64,000 nt of DNA from Isoetes taiwanensis (lineage: Eukaryota; Streptophyta; Lycopodiopsida; Isoetales; Isoetaceae). The notes beneath the pieces were generated by a model. The model ran no database searches and was not told the DNA's origin. It saw nothing but the letters and a program-made list of their open reading frames with translations. The stretch covers positions 729,501 to 793,500 of the forward strand of contig JAJEKV010000205.1 of the NCBI GenBank assembly GCA_021234155.1, in the 5' to 3' direction. Shown here piece after piece: positions 1 through 10,978 of the stretch (within the stretch, counting starts at the first letter, position 1; every line of letters starts with the position of its first letter). The position numbers were made by a program, and so were the translations under genes.

Positions 1-200
1 GCTACTCTCATGGTAATGCGAGAAGCTGTTGCTGTGAGCGCATCAGGAAGAAGAGTGGCGCCTCCATTGTAAAAGGAGGTTCTTAGAGCCAACTGGCGCA
101 TCGGAGTTGGGAGTAAGCCTCCTACATTGCGATGGAAAACCAGATTTTCGGTAGCAGATCGAACAGGCGAAGGAATTCCCATGCAGAGATCCGTCGCCAT
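1..200 (-). CDS. N-terminal exon of a probable organelle-targeted protein, cut by the window edge
   Basis: On the minus strand an ATG at 200-198 opens a frame of 66 codons that stays open to base 1, so the gene continues outside the window. The peptide begins MATDLCMGIPSPVRS and is rich in Ser, Thr, Ala, Arg and Leu with few acidic residues. It ends in ASRITMRVA, the composition and Arg-rich end expected of a plant chloroplast transit peptide. Codons 1-66 contain no recognisable catalytic domain, so the product cannot be named. The start was chosen because it is the first ATG after the in-frame stops upstream and matches the long open frame. Targeting is inferred from composition only. Confidence 0.55.
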   Translation of the reverse strand, partial: MATDLCMGIPSPVRSATENLVFHRNVGGLLPTPMRQLALRTSFYNGGATLLPDALTATASRITMRV

Positions 201-935
201 AGCCTGCTTCTCCTTAGCACCTCTCTTTTTAGTGGATAACTAAAATGTGAAGAGAAATCAAATAATTATTTTTTTGTGGCAGAAAAACATTTCAATCCAT
301 TTTTCGAGCTTAAAGACCTGATTTTTTCGATTTCAAATGGGAATATCGAGTATTCAAATGTAATAAATGTAATAATTAGTTGGCTGCCATATATTGGATA
401 AAATCTGGACGGTTTAGATTGGCCGCAAATTCCCTCGGAATCATGCAAACCACTCTCGACGGGGCTTTTTGAGAAAAACGAATACGGAATATTCTTAGAT
501 ATCCTTCCGTGCTTACTCGCTCGTAAAGGTGGTAACCACCATGCCTGAGAGAGGCCATCCCCTCCATATGCCATTTTCATATAAGAGAGGTGATTTGTCA
601 TAAGAGAGAGGGGGGTCAAGGAGATTTATGAGTGATTGAAGAGACAATCTATGCTCTTTGATGGAACACTGAAAAATGATGTCTTCACCTCTCTTGCTCG
701 GTCAAAAAGGGCCAAACTATCTGACGAATCATGCATGTGGTCGTCTCCTTTGTGTCAAGATTCTTGCATAGAATCTTCTCCACATATATCACAACCAGCC
801 TTGTTGATCTTAGAGGATGGAATTATTAACAACCCTAATCAAAGAGAATCGAATATTATCTCTGCCTCCAGAATTATCGTGTTAAGTAGAATTCTACTGT
901 GCACGTCCAAGGTGTTTTTAGAAGATGAATCTCGA
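201..935. other. Upstream region of the left-edge gene; no supported gene
   Basis: This stretch lies between two minus-strand gene pieces. The part next to 200 should hold the 5' UTR and promoter of the left-edge gene, but I see no convincing TATA box. Open frames exist on both strands (for example minus 266-619 and plus 636-1124). None shows a family motif, and they overlap one another in competing frames, so none is called. Confidence 0.4.
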
Positions 936-1300
936 TCAACTGGGAAGAATATTTATGAGAGATTTCTGGAACCTGGAATCCTTTTGCGCTTCCCTTCTCT
1001 GTTGGAACAGATGGTAGTTTGCCTCGAAGTGGGCTTTAAAATCATTGCCTATCCACAGATCTCTTTTCTTCAAGAGTGTCTCCAATGCCTTGCATCTGAT
1101 CACTTCCTTCTTGAGCAGATATAAATAGTCTACCAGTTCTTGCTTTCCCATTGCATCTTCATCCTTCTCTAACCCCCTATGTGGGCTCTTACTTCGATCA
1201 ATCGCTTGACACAATGTTGGAATTCTGGATTTCACTCTGCAACCTATTCAGTTCTTCCAATAGAGCCTCAGTCCGCGACCGTTGCATGCCAGCTCATTAC
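936..1300 (-). pseudogene. Degraded coiled-coil protein fragment
   Basis: Two minus-strand frames look like parts of one alpha-helical coding stretch. The upstream part (about 1,290-1,205) reads MQRSRTEALLEELNRLQSE, then hits a stop. In another frame (about 1,180-936) it resumes with GKQELVDYLYLLKKEVIRCK and continues to FQQRREAQKDSRFQK. Both have heptad-like Leu spacing and high Lys/Glu/Arg/Gln content, typical of a coiled coil. The frame change and stops suggest a decayed exon or a wrongly read splice site. No family is recognised. A plus-strand frame of 162 codons overlaps (636-1,124) but lacks any such pattern. Confidence 0.35.
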
Positions 1301-2043
1301 CCCCTTTCTGAAGTCGCATGGTTACCATCTTCCTTTGTGTGATTCTCTATCCTATTTCGCTTCTTCAATACTCTATGATACCTTACCGTCTCTCTGGCTT
1401 GAATTCATGTATATGCCTCTATTATGAGAGTCTGATAGGAGCCGTACCTGGCATTTGCGTGATCCCGCATTCCACACTCTCTGCCAGCTACCTGAAAGCC
1501 CTAGCCAATTTGGCTGTAGCTTGGAGGAAACCCATGAATGCTACCATGGTATTGAGGCACAAAGAATCTCAAGCCAATAATGCTGATATTTGGCACTTAA
1601 ATAGTCCCTCCAAATTTTGGTCTATTGATCTTGCAAACAAGGCTTTAGGGATCTGCGAAAATAATTCAAGCATTGCTGATAGAAGAGCACATTGTGAAAG
1701 TATTTGAATTGCAGCTTGAATTTATAAAGCATGTATCTATTTTGACATCAATTAACAAGTTTTGAGTTCCAATCTTGGTGTTATGTTGTTTTAATATAGG
1801 GTACAGGTTGTTCCATTGTGAAACTGCAAATTGCAGGCCAAAACTCCAATTATAGGTATCACAAGTACCATCTAGAGATTCTACCGTGCCTGGGTTTTTG
1901 ATGTGCTAGTTCAGTCCAAAAAGGTAGAGATATTTGAAGCAATCTTTTACATTATAAAAACTATTTAATTAGTCAGATTTTGGACAATTTGTATTATTCA
2001 TGTCAATCTCTACATGTCTTGCTTTTTTTCAGGTGAATTGATG
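1301..2043. other. No supported gene
   Basis: Nothing recognisable was found. A minus-strand stretch near 1,700-1,575 is open and hydrophobic/helical and could be a further exon of the fragment at 936-1,300. No splice pair or family motif supports it, so it is not called. Confidence 0.3.
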
Positions 2044-2648
2044 CATCCCATGTTCGTCAATGACTTCCAAGTTCTTATTGTACCAAGTACGGGCACCCTA
2101 CTCTAGTCTATTGTTATATATGCACCAAGGATAATGCGCCTTCACATAGGTTAGCTTGGGCTCTTGCAAAAGCACTCCATAAATACTAAGTTGGATTTGC
2201 GACCATGTTAAATCTTGCGTTAAATGCTTGATTAGCTTCAAACACATTACCTTTGGCATTGAATAGATAAATGATGTAGTATGCAAAGGTGGCAACCAAA
2301 TCAAGGCCATTATATACCAACAAGGAAGTGCAGTTGCCTACCAAATTCAAGATTTGTAGTTTGGTGCACTATCTACAAGACTTATCTCGCAAAATCTGAA
2401 AAACTCATCTCACCGTCAAGAACACAGTATTCTGGTCTGTGAGACCAATTGGATATTTTGTAGGGGATGATATGGAATAGACAAGTAGAAGTTTAATCTG
2501 CGGCTGAATACTCTAAGCCACATTGTTTTGTACATAAGACTTCACATATATTGCTACCGCACCGATATTCTAGTTCATTGAATATATTGTTGATCACAGT
2601 TTGTTGAAAGATCATGTCTTATAGATAAATCTTGAAAAACCTAGGACA

Positions 2649-2679
<31 letters not shown>

Positions 2680-4040
2680 ATTTTTACGTCCACGGGAACC
2701 CAACGGGACAAAGCATAACTGATATAAATCGTCAGATCCGCATACTACCATTAAGTTTTGGTTCAACCTGGCCGTCTAATAACACAACAATAAGAAGGGG
2801 TCAAGTTCATGAATTGTGGCTATGGCCTCAACTCCTCTTTTTATTTGCCATTGGCGCAAACATTCAAAACATGTGTAAAGCATAAATCGTTCACTGATAT
2901 ACATCCATGCACAAGCATGTAATCTAATCTTGTATTGGAACATGAAATCTACCCTCCAATTATTAGCATAGTTTGTACCTCATGTTGTTTGGAGCTTCAT
3001 TGATGTGGCAACCTATGTCAGTTTTGTTAGAAGAAAATGATATTTGCAAGTGGAGTTGACAAACAATAGAGCTAGTTTCATGTTTTTGATTATGATGAGA
3101 ACAGAATATGGACATCCCATGTTCATCAATGATTTCCAAGTTCTTATTGTACCAAGTATGGGGACCCTACTCTAGTCTATTATTATATATGAACCAAGGA
3201 TAATGCACCTTCACATAGGTTAGCTGGGTATCTTTGGCATTGAATAGACGAATGATGTAGTATGCAAAGGTGGCAACCAAATCAAGGCCATTATATACCA
3301 ACAACGAAGTGCAGTTGCCTACCAAATTCAAGATTTGTAGTTTGATGCGCTATCTACAAGATTTATCTTGCTAAATATGAAAAACTCATCTCATCATCAA
3401 GAACACAGTATTCTGGTCTGTGAGACCAGTTGGATATTTTGTAGGGGATGATATGAAGCAGACAAGTAGAAGTTTAATCCTAGGTTGAATACTCTAAGCC
3501 ACATTGTTTTGTACATAACAATTCACATATATTGCTATCGCACCAATATTCTGGTTCATTGAATATATTGTTGATCACAGTTTGTTGAAAGATCATGTCT
3601 TATAGATGAATCTTGAAAAACCTAGGAGAAACAAAGGATAACTGATAGGGTCTTCTAGCAAATCGTCAGATCCGCATACTACCATTAAGTTTTGGTTCAA
3701 CCTGGCCCTCCAATAACACAACAATAAGAAGGGATCAATCTCATGAATTGTGGCTATGGCCTCAACCCCTCTTTTTATTTGTTATTGGTGCAAACATCCA
3801 AAACATTTAAAGCATAGATGGTTCACTGATATACATCCATGCACAGGCATGTAATCTAATCTTGTATTGGAACATGAAATCTAATCTCCAATTATTAACA
3901 TGGTTTATACCTCATGTTGTTTGGAGCTTCATTGATGTGGCAACCTATGTCAGTTTTTTTAGAAGAAAATGATATTTGCAGGTGGAGTTGACAAACAATA
4001 GAGCTAGTTTCATGTTTTTGATTATAATGAGAACAAAATA
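2044..4040. repeat. Two-copy direct tandem duplication of about 1 kb
   Basis: Both copies open with CATCCCATGTTC(G/A)TCAATGA. Copy 1 runs 2,044-3,113 and copy 2 runs 3,114 to about 4,040. They share order and sequence throughout, including the stretch starting GGCATTGAATAGA and the stretch starting CGTCAGATCCGCATACTACC. Copy 2 lacks roughly 85 bp found in copy 1 at about 2,155-2,240. Copy 1 has an AAGAT microsatellite where copy 2 has unrelated sequence. Neither copy contains a convincing gene; a 70-codon minus-strand frame at 2,098-2,310 is broken in copy 2. Confidence 0.85.
2647..2678. repeat. Pentanucleotide microsatellite (AAGAT)n
   Basis: About six perfect repeats of AAGAT. The array is present in copy 1 of the surrounding duplication and absent from copy 2, so it arose after or was lost since the duplication. 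Confidence 0.9.
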
Positions 4041-4870
4041 TGTTCGTGAAACCTGGACAGAGAATAGTATACACTCAGAATATGAGGAGCCCAACTGTAA
4101 TGCTGAAAGAAGTTGGTATTTGATGTGACTTCAAAGATTGCCCAAACGATAAGGAATGCTTTACTTACAAGATTATTGCACGGCTAAACATTCAAGATTA
4201 GCGCCAATAGCATGGGTGTCCTAAGCTCAGCCAACGTATTGGTTGGCATTGAAATCCTTTCAATAGCTTGGTACATTAATTGTGTATCCATCGTAAAACT
4301 CTCCCTTTGTTCTAAAACAGGTACAATATAAGTTAATGTGACGAGATTTAGGCGATATCGTATGTTCTTGTTAAGAACAAAAATGGGGACACATATATAG
4401 TACATGAATGGGTATGAAGATCCAATACGGTGCATGATGTGACTCTCTAGAAATATGTACGGAGGGCAGATCGATGCTGTGCGTGATAGACGTAAGATTA
4501 TAGGCTGACTCTAAGCCACATAGTTTTGTACACGCTGAAGAATTCACACATATTGCTACCAAGGCGACATTTTGATACGTTGAGTATATTGTTACTCACA
4601 GTTTGCATTATAACAAGAATAGTCATGTCGAATAAGAAGGATGAATTAATAAGGGATTATAATCAGCGGTATATTGCAGTTCTCAAAGCCGTAGTTCATT
4701 GGAAGATTGCAAGAAATGACGAACTGGATATCCAATGGTATACAAAGGGGCTGGGCTTGAAGAACAAGTATAACTCTCATAGTAACCACATTTAGACAAT
4801 GTTACACCTAATGTACAACCACTAGAACTTGCAGAAAGAGAATAAGACCCGAAGAAGAGATGAGCAACGA
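4041..4870. other. No supported gene
   Basis: AT-rich sequence between the duplication and block A. Several short open frames on both strands overlap each other and none carries a recognisable motif. Confidence 0.3.
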
Positions 4871-4879
4871 CATCATGTT

Positions 4880-4955
4880 GGGAATCGAACCCATCAATCA
4901 TGCGTGACCTTGACTGTTTTAAGATTAAGTAAAAAAGACAACTACATCTCAGGCA
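4880..4955 (-). repeat. Possible tRNA-derived relic (SINE or tRNA fragment)
   Basis: The minus strand carries GGGTTCGATTCCC at 4,892-4,880, a perfect match to the Pol III B box/T-loop consensus. A weak A-box-like TGTAGTTGTC lies about 60 bp upstream near 4,945. There is no convincing cloverleaf, so this is probably a decayed SINE head or tRNA pseudogene. Confidence 0.3.
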
Positions 4956-5100
4956 TGTAAATTGCAGTTGGAGGAAGACATGATTTTGCCTGCACAAACT
5001 TCTCTCTGCATGTCTTTCTATGATAACATCATTTACGCGGAATGTAAAATGATTTATATCACCCTCAACTTCAAAATCCGAATAAGGACCACTCACTTTC

Positions 5101-5757
5101 TACATCAAATACCTTGTAAATTTGCTGCTCCTCAGCCATTGTATCGTTATCATCTTGTTCTTGGCATACCACTTTTCATTTCCGATCTTTAGCCTCCATC
5201 TTCTAGATTTAAAGCTCAAGTACAATGTCTGCTTCTAATACAATAGCTAAATCTAAATAATTATGCATTCAATAGTGTCCGCACCCTGATCATGAAGTGT
5301 AGCCTGCCTGCCACTTAATATCAGGAATCATACTGGAAAGAAAATCTTCAGTAGTTATAAACATGTTAGGTGTCTTCTTGATTGTTGCAAATAAGACTAT
5401 GGACGTACATAGCTATATCCAAATCCATCTTTACGTGACCACAAATGACATCATGTTCTCTTAGTGAGGTTTGAATATCTGCACGTAGCTCGCTTTTAGT
5501 CAACATAATATTTGCATGGACTACATCTAGATCTACAAACTTTGGCAAAGAGATTGCATCAAGCTTTTTCACCTCTGGAAGATACATGTGCTTATAAAAC
5601 CATATCGAATAATCTCTTTGCGAAACAACAGGCATCCAATGCCAAAGTGGAAGGTTTGGAAGGCCTGATACAATGTCTTGTTTATCCGACAAGAATAATC
5701 CTGTTCAGAACACACACACACAAAAATTTCAAAATTGTATGATTAATACCAAGTGGC
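5101..5757. repeat. Block A, copy 1 (dispersed ~660-bp duplicate)
   Basis: Nearly identical to 43,885-44,549, including the CA-repeat near the right end, which is longer in the second copy. Similarity stops sharply at both ends: right of 5,757 the sequences are unrelated. It holds one long minus-strand frame, annotated separately. Copy 2 sits exactly between the two units of the large segmental duplication. Confidence 0.9.
5366..5692 (-). CDS. Hypothetical 108-codon ORF in block A, copy 1
   Basis: A minus-strand frame opening MSDKQDIVSGLPNLPLWHWM and ending NNQEDT. The same 108-codon frame is intact in the second block A copy at 44,150-44,476, with only two amino-acid differences (Gly to Cys and Pro to His near the N-terminus). 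No signal peptide, membrane segment or known domain is visible. The protein is mixed hydrophobic and charged, with a Leu/Val-rich middle. Survival in both copies may simply reflect recent duplication. It could be a fragment of a transposon or host gene; splice sites were not identified. Confidence 0.3.
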   Translation of the reverse strand: MSDKQDIVSGLPNLPLWHWMPVVSQRDYSIWFYKHMYLPEVKKLDAISLPKFVDLDVVHANIMLTKSELRADIQTSLREHDVICGHVKMDLDIAMYVHSLICNNQEDT

Positions 5758-5927
5758 TTACAATTGGGTCACCATCTCCGAGAAGGTGCTTTTTTAGACA
5801 TGTAAGATACATGTCGAACTTGTATCATTATAAAAGAAAGAGACAGCAGACTAGTAACTGAATCTGCCACAATACATGCTTGTGCTTGTAATAAATTTAA
5901 GGGGGAGGTTATTATTGAATCACTATC

Positions 5928-6284
5928 TAAGGCGACGTTCCCATGAGCCTGACCTGACCGCAAAATAGTGAGGTCGAGGTTGAAGTGCGACGAATACTGT
6001 TCCCATGCGATCGCAGTACTCTTCTGCTCAGAAACCGGCTAGATCTTCACTGGCTCGATCTTCACCGGCTGCTTAATCGGTTGCTTGCTTCTTCGTCACC
6101 TGTTGATCAGTTAAAGGACAAAACGAAGGCAGCAACACGACCTTTCAGAAATGGTCTTTCATTTTTGAAAAAATCCCAATTTTCCTTAAAGGCAACCTTA
6201 CCTCTGCTGCATGGGAACTGCTCAGCTTCGACTTCGACCTGGAAAAAACAGAGTCCGGTTGGTTCCATGGGAACGTTCCCTAAG
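5928..6284. mobile_element. Small TIR-bounded element (MITE-like), tentative
   Basis: The ends form an imperfect inverted repeat. The left end contains ACGTTCCCATG (about 5,935-5,945). The right end contains CATGGGAACGTTCCC (6,267-6,280 region). The intervening ~350 bp has no intact gene; short open frames on both strands lack motifs. No clean target-site duplication could be found, so the boundaries and class are uncertain. Confidence 0.35.
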
Positions 6285-6366
6285 CACTGCATTAAAAAGA
6301 TGGTTGTATTATATTAAAAATTAAAATATGGTTAAATGTTTACTAAGGTACTTAAAAACATTAATT

Positions 6367-6509
6367 GGAGTTGTAGCTCAGTGGAAGAGCGCTTGTGTAC
6401 TCTTTGGAAGCAAGAGGTCTAAAGTTCGAATCCCCTAACGAACACGCAAGAGCTCTTGTGGATATCGATGGAAATCAAGAGGCCTGAGGATCGAAACCTC
6501 ACAACTCCA
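6367..6509 (+). tRNA. tRNA-like sequence with duplicated 3' half (tRNA pseudogene or SINE head)
   Basis: Termini and arms match a cloverleaf. The acceptor stem is GGAGTTG (6,367-6,373) with CAACTCC (6,502-6,508) and discriminator A. The D arm is GCTC (6,376-6,379) with GAGC (6,387-6,390). The T arm is TGAGG-ATCGAAA-CCTCA (6,485-6,501), preceded by a five-base variable region. The A box TAGCTCAGTGG is perfect. The anticodon region is abnormally long. CTTG (6,392-6,395) can pair with CAAG at 6,411 or 6,476, and the segment AAGAGC...TTCGAATCC (about 6,385-6,434) recurs, diverged, at about 6,449-6,500. A T8 Pol III terminator lies at 6,516-6,523. A normal anticodon cannot be assigned, so a functional tRNA is unlikely. 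Confidence 0.55.
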
Positions 6510-6515
6510 CTTCTA

Positions 6516-6523
6516 TTTTTTTT
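6516..6523 (+). terminator. Pol III terminator (T8) after the tRNA-like sequence
   Basis: A run of eight T residues begins seven bases after the discriminator position of the tRNA-like sequence, the usual position and form of an RNA polymerase III stop. Confidence 0.5.
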
Positions 6524-6527
6524 GCCA

Positions 6528-6600
6528 ACGATTGCTACAAATTCGTTACCGCAATTGCTACAAATTCGTCACCGGATTTAGGTCACCGGATTCATTCCGG
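6528..6600. repeat. Short direct repeats with ATTGCTACAAATTCGT core
   Basis: ATTGCTACAAATTCGT(T/C)ACCG occurs twice in a row about 24 bp apart, followed by two related (G)TCACCGGATT pieces. It is a small local tandem duplication with no coding sense. Confidence 0.7.
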
Positions 6601-6897
6601 ATTTACAAGAGAGAGAGAACAGGGAAGTTAAAATGTCAAACAAATCAATGCTGCAGCCAAAGAGCTAGGGATTTGTCCCACAGTTTTGAAAAAAAATTGT
6701 CGTTGAAATGGCATGCGCAGGTGGCCTCATCGGAAGGTTTGTGCGGTTTAATGTTAAGAGATAATCTTCCAAAAATCTGCTTCCAACCATATTTTTGCCC
6801 AACGGATATATCACTATGGTGCCCAACTTCCTAAGGTGGGATTATATCCTACCTACAAAGTGTGCATGTAAGGCAAAAATTTTGCCCAACGGATGTG

Positions 6898-6961
6898 TGG
6901 TGAGTTGGTATAGGCCTAGTAATGCCAAAATAAATGTGCATTTGGTCAAGGGTTCAAACCT
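6898..6961 (+). promoter_or_regulatory. Internal Pol III promoter (A box and B box) of array unit 1; repeated in the other units
   Basis: A box TGGTGAGTTGG is at 6,898-6,908 and B box GGTTCAAACC at 6,951-6,960. The spacing of about 42 bp is that of tRNA genes and tRNA-derived SINEs. The same pair occurs in nearly all 42 units on the plus strand. A few units have a small deletion just after the A box, and in unit 27 the B box is altered. The only T4 stretch in a typical unit is in GTTTTGCCC just upstream of the next A box, so a transcript starting here would be close to one unit long. Activity is inferred, not shown. Confidence 0.6.
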
Positions 6962-9900
6962 TGTCAATGTATGTTTATCTTTGGGAGTTGGTTACTGGGG
7001 TTATACGATGATGATCCCCGACGTGGTAGAACTTAAAAGCCTATACGTGTCCTCCACTTTGGCTGCCGCAAGGTAGTGGGATAAACTAGCTAGTCTGTAC
7101 AAGATTAGTCTAGTATGGACCTTAAACAAGCTCTAAAAAATTCATGGGCCATGGATGGGATCACTGTCTTCTGGGGCTATGGTGCCCAACTTCCTAAGGT
7201 GGGATTATATCCTACCTACAAAGTGTGCATGTAAGGCAAAAGTTTTGCCCAACGGATGTGTGGTGAGTTGGTATAGGCCTAGTAATGCCAAAATAAATGT
7301 GCATTTGGTCAAGGGTTCAAACCTTGCCAATGTATGTTTATCTTTGGGAGTTGGTTACTGGGGTTATACGATGATGATCCCCGACGTGGTAGAACTTAAA
7401 AGCCTATCGTGTCCTCCACTTTGGCTGCCCCAAAGGTAGTGGGATAAACTAGCTAGTGCGTACAAGATTAGTCTAGTATGGACCTTAAACAAGCTCTAAA
7501 AATTCATGGGCCATGGATGGGCCATTTGTCTTCTGGCTATGGTGCCCAACTTCCTAAGGTGGGATTATATCCTACCTACAAAGTGTGCATGTAAGGAAAA
7601 GTTTTGCCCAACGGATGTGTGGTGAGTTGGTATAGGCCTAGTAATGCCAAAATAAATGTGCATTTGGTCAAGGGTTCAAACCTTACCAATGTATGTTTAT
7701 CTTTGGGAGTTGGTTCTTGGGGTTATAACGATGATGATCCCCGGCGTGGTAGAACTTAAAAGCCTATCGTGTCCTCCACTTTGGCTGCCAGGAAGGTAGT
7801 GGGATAAACTAGCTAGTGCGTACAAGATTAGTCTAGTATGGACCTTAAACAAGCTCTAAAAAATTCATGGGCCATGGATGGATGCCCGCCTGTCTTCTAC
7901 AGTAGCTATGGTGCCCAACTTCCTAAGGTGGGATTATATCTTACCTACAAAGTGTGCATGTAAGGCAAAAAAGTTTTGCCCAGCGGATGTGTGGTGAGTT
8001 GGTATAGGCCTAGTAATGCCAAAATAAATGTGCATTTGGTCAAGGGTTCAAACCTTGCCAATGTATGTTTATCTTTGGGAGTTGATTCTTGGGGTTATCG
8101 ATGATGATGATCCCGGCGTGGTAGAACTTAAAAGCCTATCACGTGTCCTCCACTTTTGGCTGCCGCAAGGTAGTGGGATAAACTAGCTAAATGCGTACAA
8201 GATTAGTCTAGTATGGACCTTAAACAAGCTCTAAAAATTCATGGGCCATGGATGGATCCCGTCTTCTGGCGCTATGGTGCCCAACTTCCTAAGGTGGGAT
8301 TATATCCTACCTACAAAGTGTGCATGTAAGGCAAAAGTTTTGCCCAACGGATGTGTGGTGAGTTGGTATAGGCCTAGTAATGCCAAAATAAATGTGCATT
8401 TGGTCAAGGGTTCAAACCTTGCCAATGTATGTTTATCTTTGGGAGTTGGTTACTGGGGTTATACGATGATGATCCCAAGCGTGGTAGACCTTAAAAGCCT
8501 ATCGTGTCCTCCACTTTGGGCTGCCGCAAGGTAGTGGGATAAACTAGCTAGTGCAGTACAAGATTAGTCTAGTATGGACCTTAAACAAGCTCTAAAAAAT
8601 TCATGGGCCATGGATCGACCGCTGTCTTACAGGCTATGGTGCCCAACTTCCTAAGGTGGGATTATATCCTACCTACAAAGTGTGCATGTAAGGCAAAAGT
8701 TTTGCCCAACGGATGTGTGGTGAGTTGGTATAGGCCTAGTAATGCCAAAATAAATGTGCATTTGGTCAAGGGTTCAAACCTTGCCAATGTATGTTTATCT
8801 TTGGGAGTTGGTTACTGGGGTTATAATGATGATGATCCCCGACGTGGTAGAACTTAAAAGCCTATACGTGTCCTCCACTTTGGGCTGCCGCAAGGTAGTG
8901 GGATAAACTAGCTAGTCCGTACAAGATTAGTCTAGTATGGACCTTAAACAAGCTCTAAAAATTCAAGGGCCATGGATCGACATTTGTCTTCTGGCGCTAT
9001 GGTGCCCAACTTCCTAAGGTGGGATTATATCCTACCTACAAAGTGTGCATGTAAAGGAAAAGTTTTGCCCAACGGATGTGTGGTGAGTTGGTATAGGCCT
9101 AGTAATGCCAAAATAAATGTGCATTTGGTCAAGGGTTCAAACCTTGCCAATGTATGTTTATCTTTGGGAGTTGCTTACTTGGGGTTATAACGATGATGAT
9201 CCCCGGCGTGGTAGAACTTAAAAGCCTATACGTGTCCTCCACTTTGGCTGCCGCAAGGTAGTGGATAAACTAGTGCACAAGATTAGTCTAGTATGGACCT
9301 TAAACAAGCTAAAAAAAAAAATTCATGGGCCATGGATGGGCCATTTGTCTTCTGGGCCGCTATGGTGCCCAACTTCCTAAGGTGGGATTATATCTTACCT
9401 ACAAAGTGTGCATGTAAGGCAAAAGTTTTGCCCAACGGATGTGTGGTGAGTTGGTATAGGCCTAGTAATGCCAAAATAAATGTGCATTTGGTCAAGGGTT
9501 CAAACCTTGCCAATGTATGTTTATCTTTGGGAGTTGGTTACTGGGGTTATACGATGATGATCCCCGACGTGGTAGAACTTAAAAGCCTATCGTGTCCTCC
9601 ACTTTGGCTGCCAGAAGGTAGTGGGATAAACTAGCTAGTGCGTACAAGATTAGTCTAGTATGGACCTTAAACAAGCTCTAAAAAATTCATGGGCCATGGA
9701 TCGACCGCTGTCTTAGCTATGGTGCCCAACTTCCTAAGGTGGGATTATATCCTACCTACAAAGTGTGCATGTAAGGCAAAAGTTTTGCCCAACGGATGTG
9801 TGGTGAGTTGGTATAGGCTTAGTAATGCCAAAATAAATGTGCATTTGGTCAAGGGTTCAAACCTTGCCAATGTATGTTTATCTTTGGGAGTTGGTTACTG

Positions 9901-10717
9901 GGGTTATACGATGATGATCCCCGACGTGGTAGAACTTAAAAGCCTATACGTGTCCTCCACTTTGGCTGCCGCAAGGTAGTGGGATAAACTAGCTAGTCTG
10001 TACAAGATTAGTCTAGTATGGACCTTAAACAAGCTCTAAAAAATTCATGGGCCATGGATCGGCCATTTGTCTTCTGGGCTATGGTGCCCAACTTCCTAAG
10101 GTGGGATTATATCCTACCTACAAAGTGTGCATGTAAGGCAAAAGTTTTGCCTGGCGGATCTGATGTGTGGTGAGTTGGTTAGTAATGCCAAAATAAATGT
10201 GCATTTGGTCAAGGGTTCAAACTTTGCCAATGTATGTTTATCTTTGGGAGTTGGTTACTGGGGTTATACGATGATGATCCCCGACGTGGTAGAACTTAAA
10301 AGCCTATACGTGTCCTCCACTTTGGCTGCCGCAAGGTAGTGGGATTTACAGCGCTATGGTGCCCAACTTCCTAAGGTGGGATTATATCCTACCTACAAAG
10401 TGTGCATGTAAGGCAAAAGTTTTGCCCAACGGATGTGTGGTGAGTTGGTATAGGCTTAGTAATGCCAAAATAAATGTGCATTTGGTCAAGGGTTCAAACC
10501 TTGCCAATGTATGTTTATCTTTGGGAGTTGGTTCTTTGGGGTTATCGATGATGATCCCCGACGTGGTAGAACTTAAAAGCCTATCGTGTCCTCCACTTTG
10601 GCTGCCCTTAAGGTAGTGGGATAAATTAGCTAGTCTGTACAAGATTAGTCTAGTATGGACCTTAAACAAGCTCTAAAAAATTCATGGGCCATGGATCGAC
10701 CGCTGTCTTAAAGCGCT

Positions 10718-10978
10718 ATGGTGCCCAACTTCCTAAGGTGGGATTATATCCTACCTACAAAGTGTGCATGTAAGGCAAAAGTTTTGCCCAACGGATGTGT
10801 GGTGAGTTGGTATAGGCCTAGTAATGCCAAAATAAATGTGCATTTGGTCAAGGGTTCAAACCTTGCCAATGTATGTTTATCTTTGGGAGTTGGTTACTGG
10901 GGTTATACGATGATGATCCCCGACGTGGTAGAACTTAAAAGCCTATACGTGTCCTCCACTTTGGCTGCCGCAAGGTAG
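10718..10978 (+). other. Recurrent 86-codon frame in array units (example, unit 12)
   Basis: In many units the invariant core starts with ATG and stays open for 86 codons, beginning MVPNFLRWDYILPTKCACKA and ending LAAAR before a TAG. Other units lose the frame through small indels in the distal third. The frame spans the Pol III boxes, has no recognised domain and no signal peptide, and the unit length (about 362) is not a multiple of three. It is probably a passenger frame of a non-coding repeat, given as an example because it recurs so often. Confidence 0.2.

Noticed and set aside
636-1124. 162-codon plus-strand frame as a gene
   Set aside because: It overlaps a minus-strand coiled-coil-like frame, shows no motif, and has no splice or promoter support.
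5985-6317. 110-codon plus-strand frame
   Set aside because: Lies within the small TIR-like element, has repeated LHWLDLHRLLNRLL from a short DNA repeat, and is opposed by open minus-strand frames.
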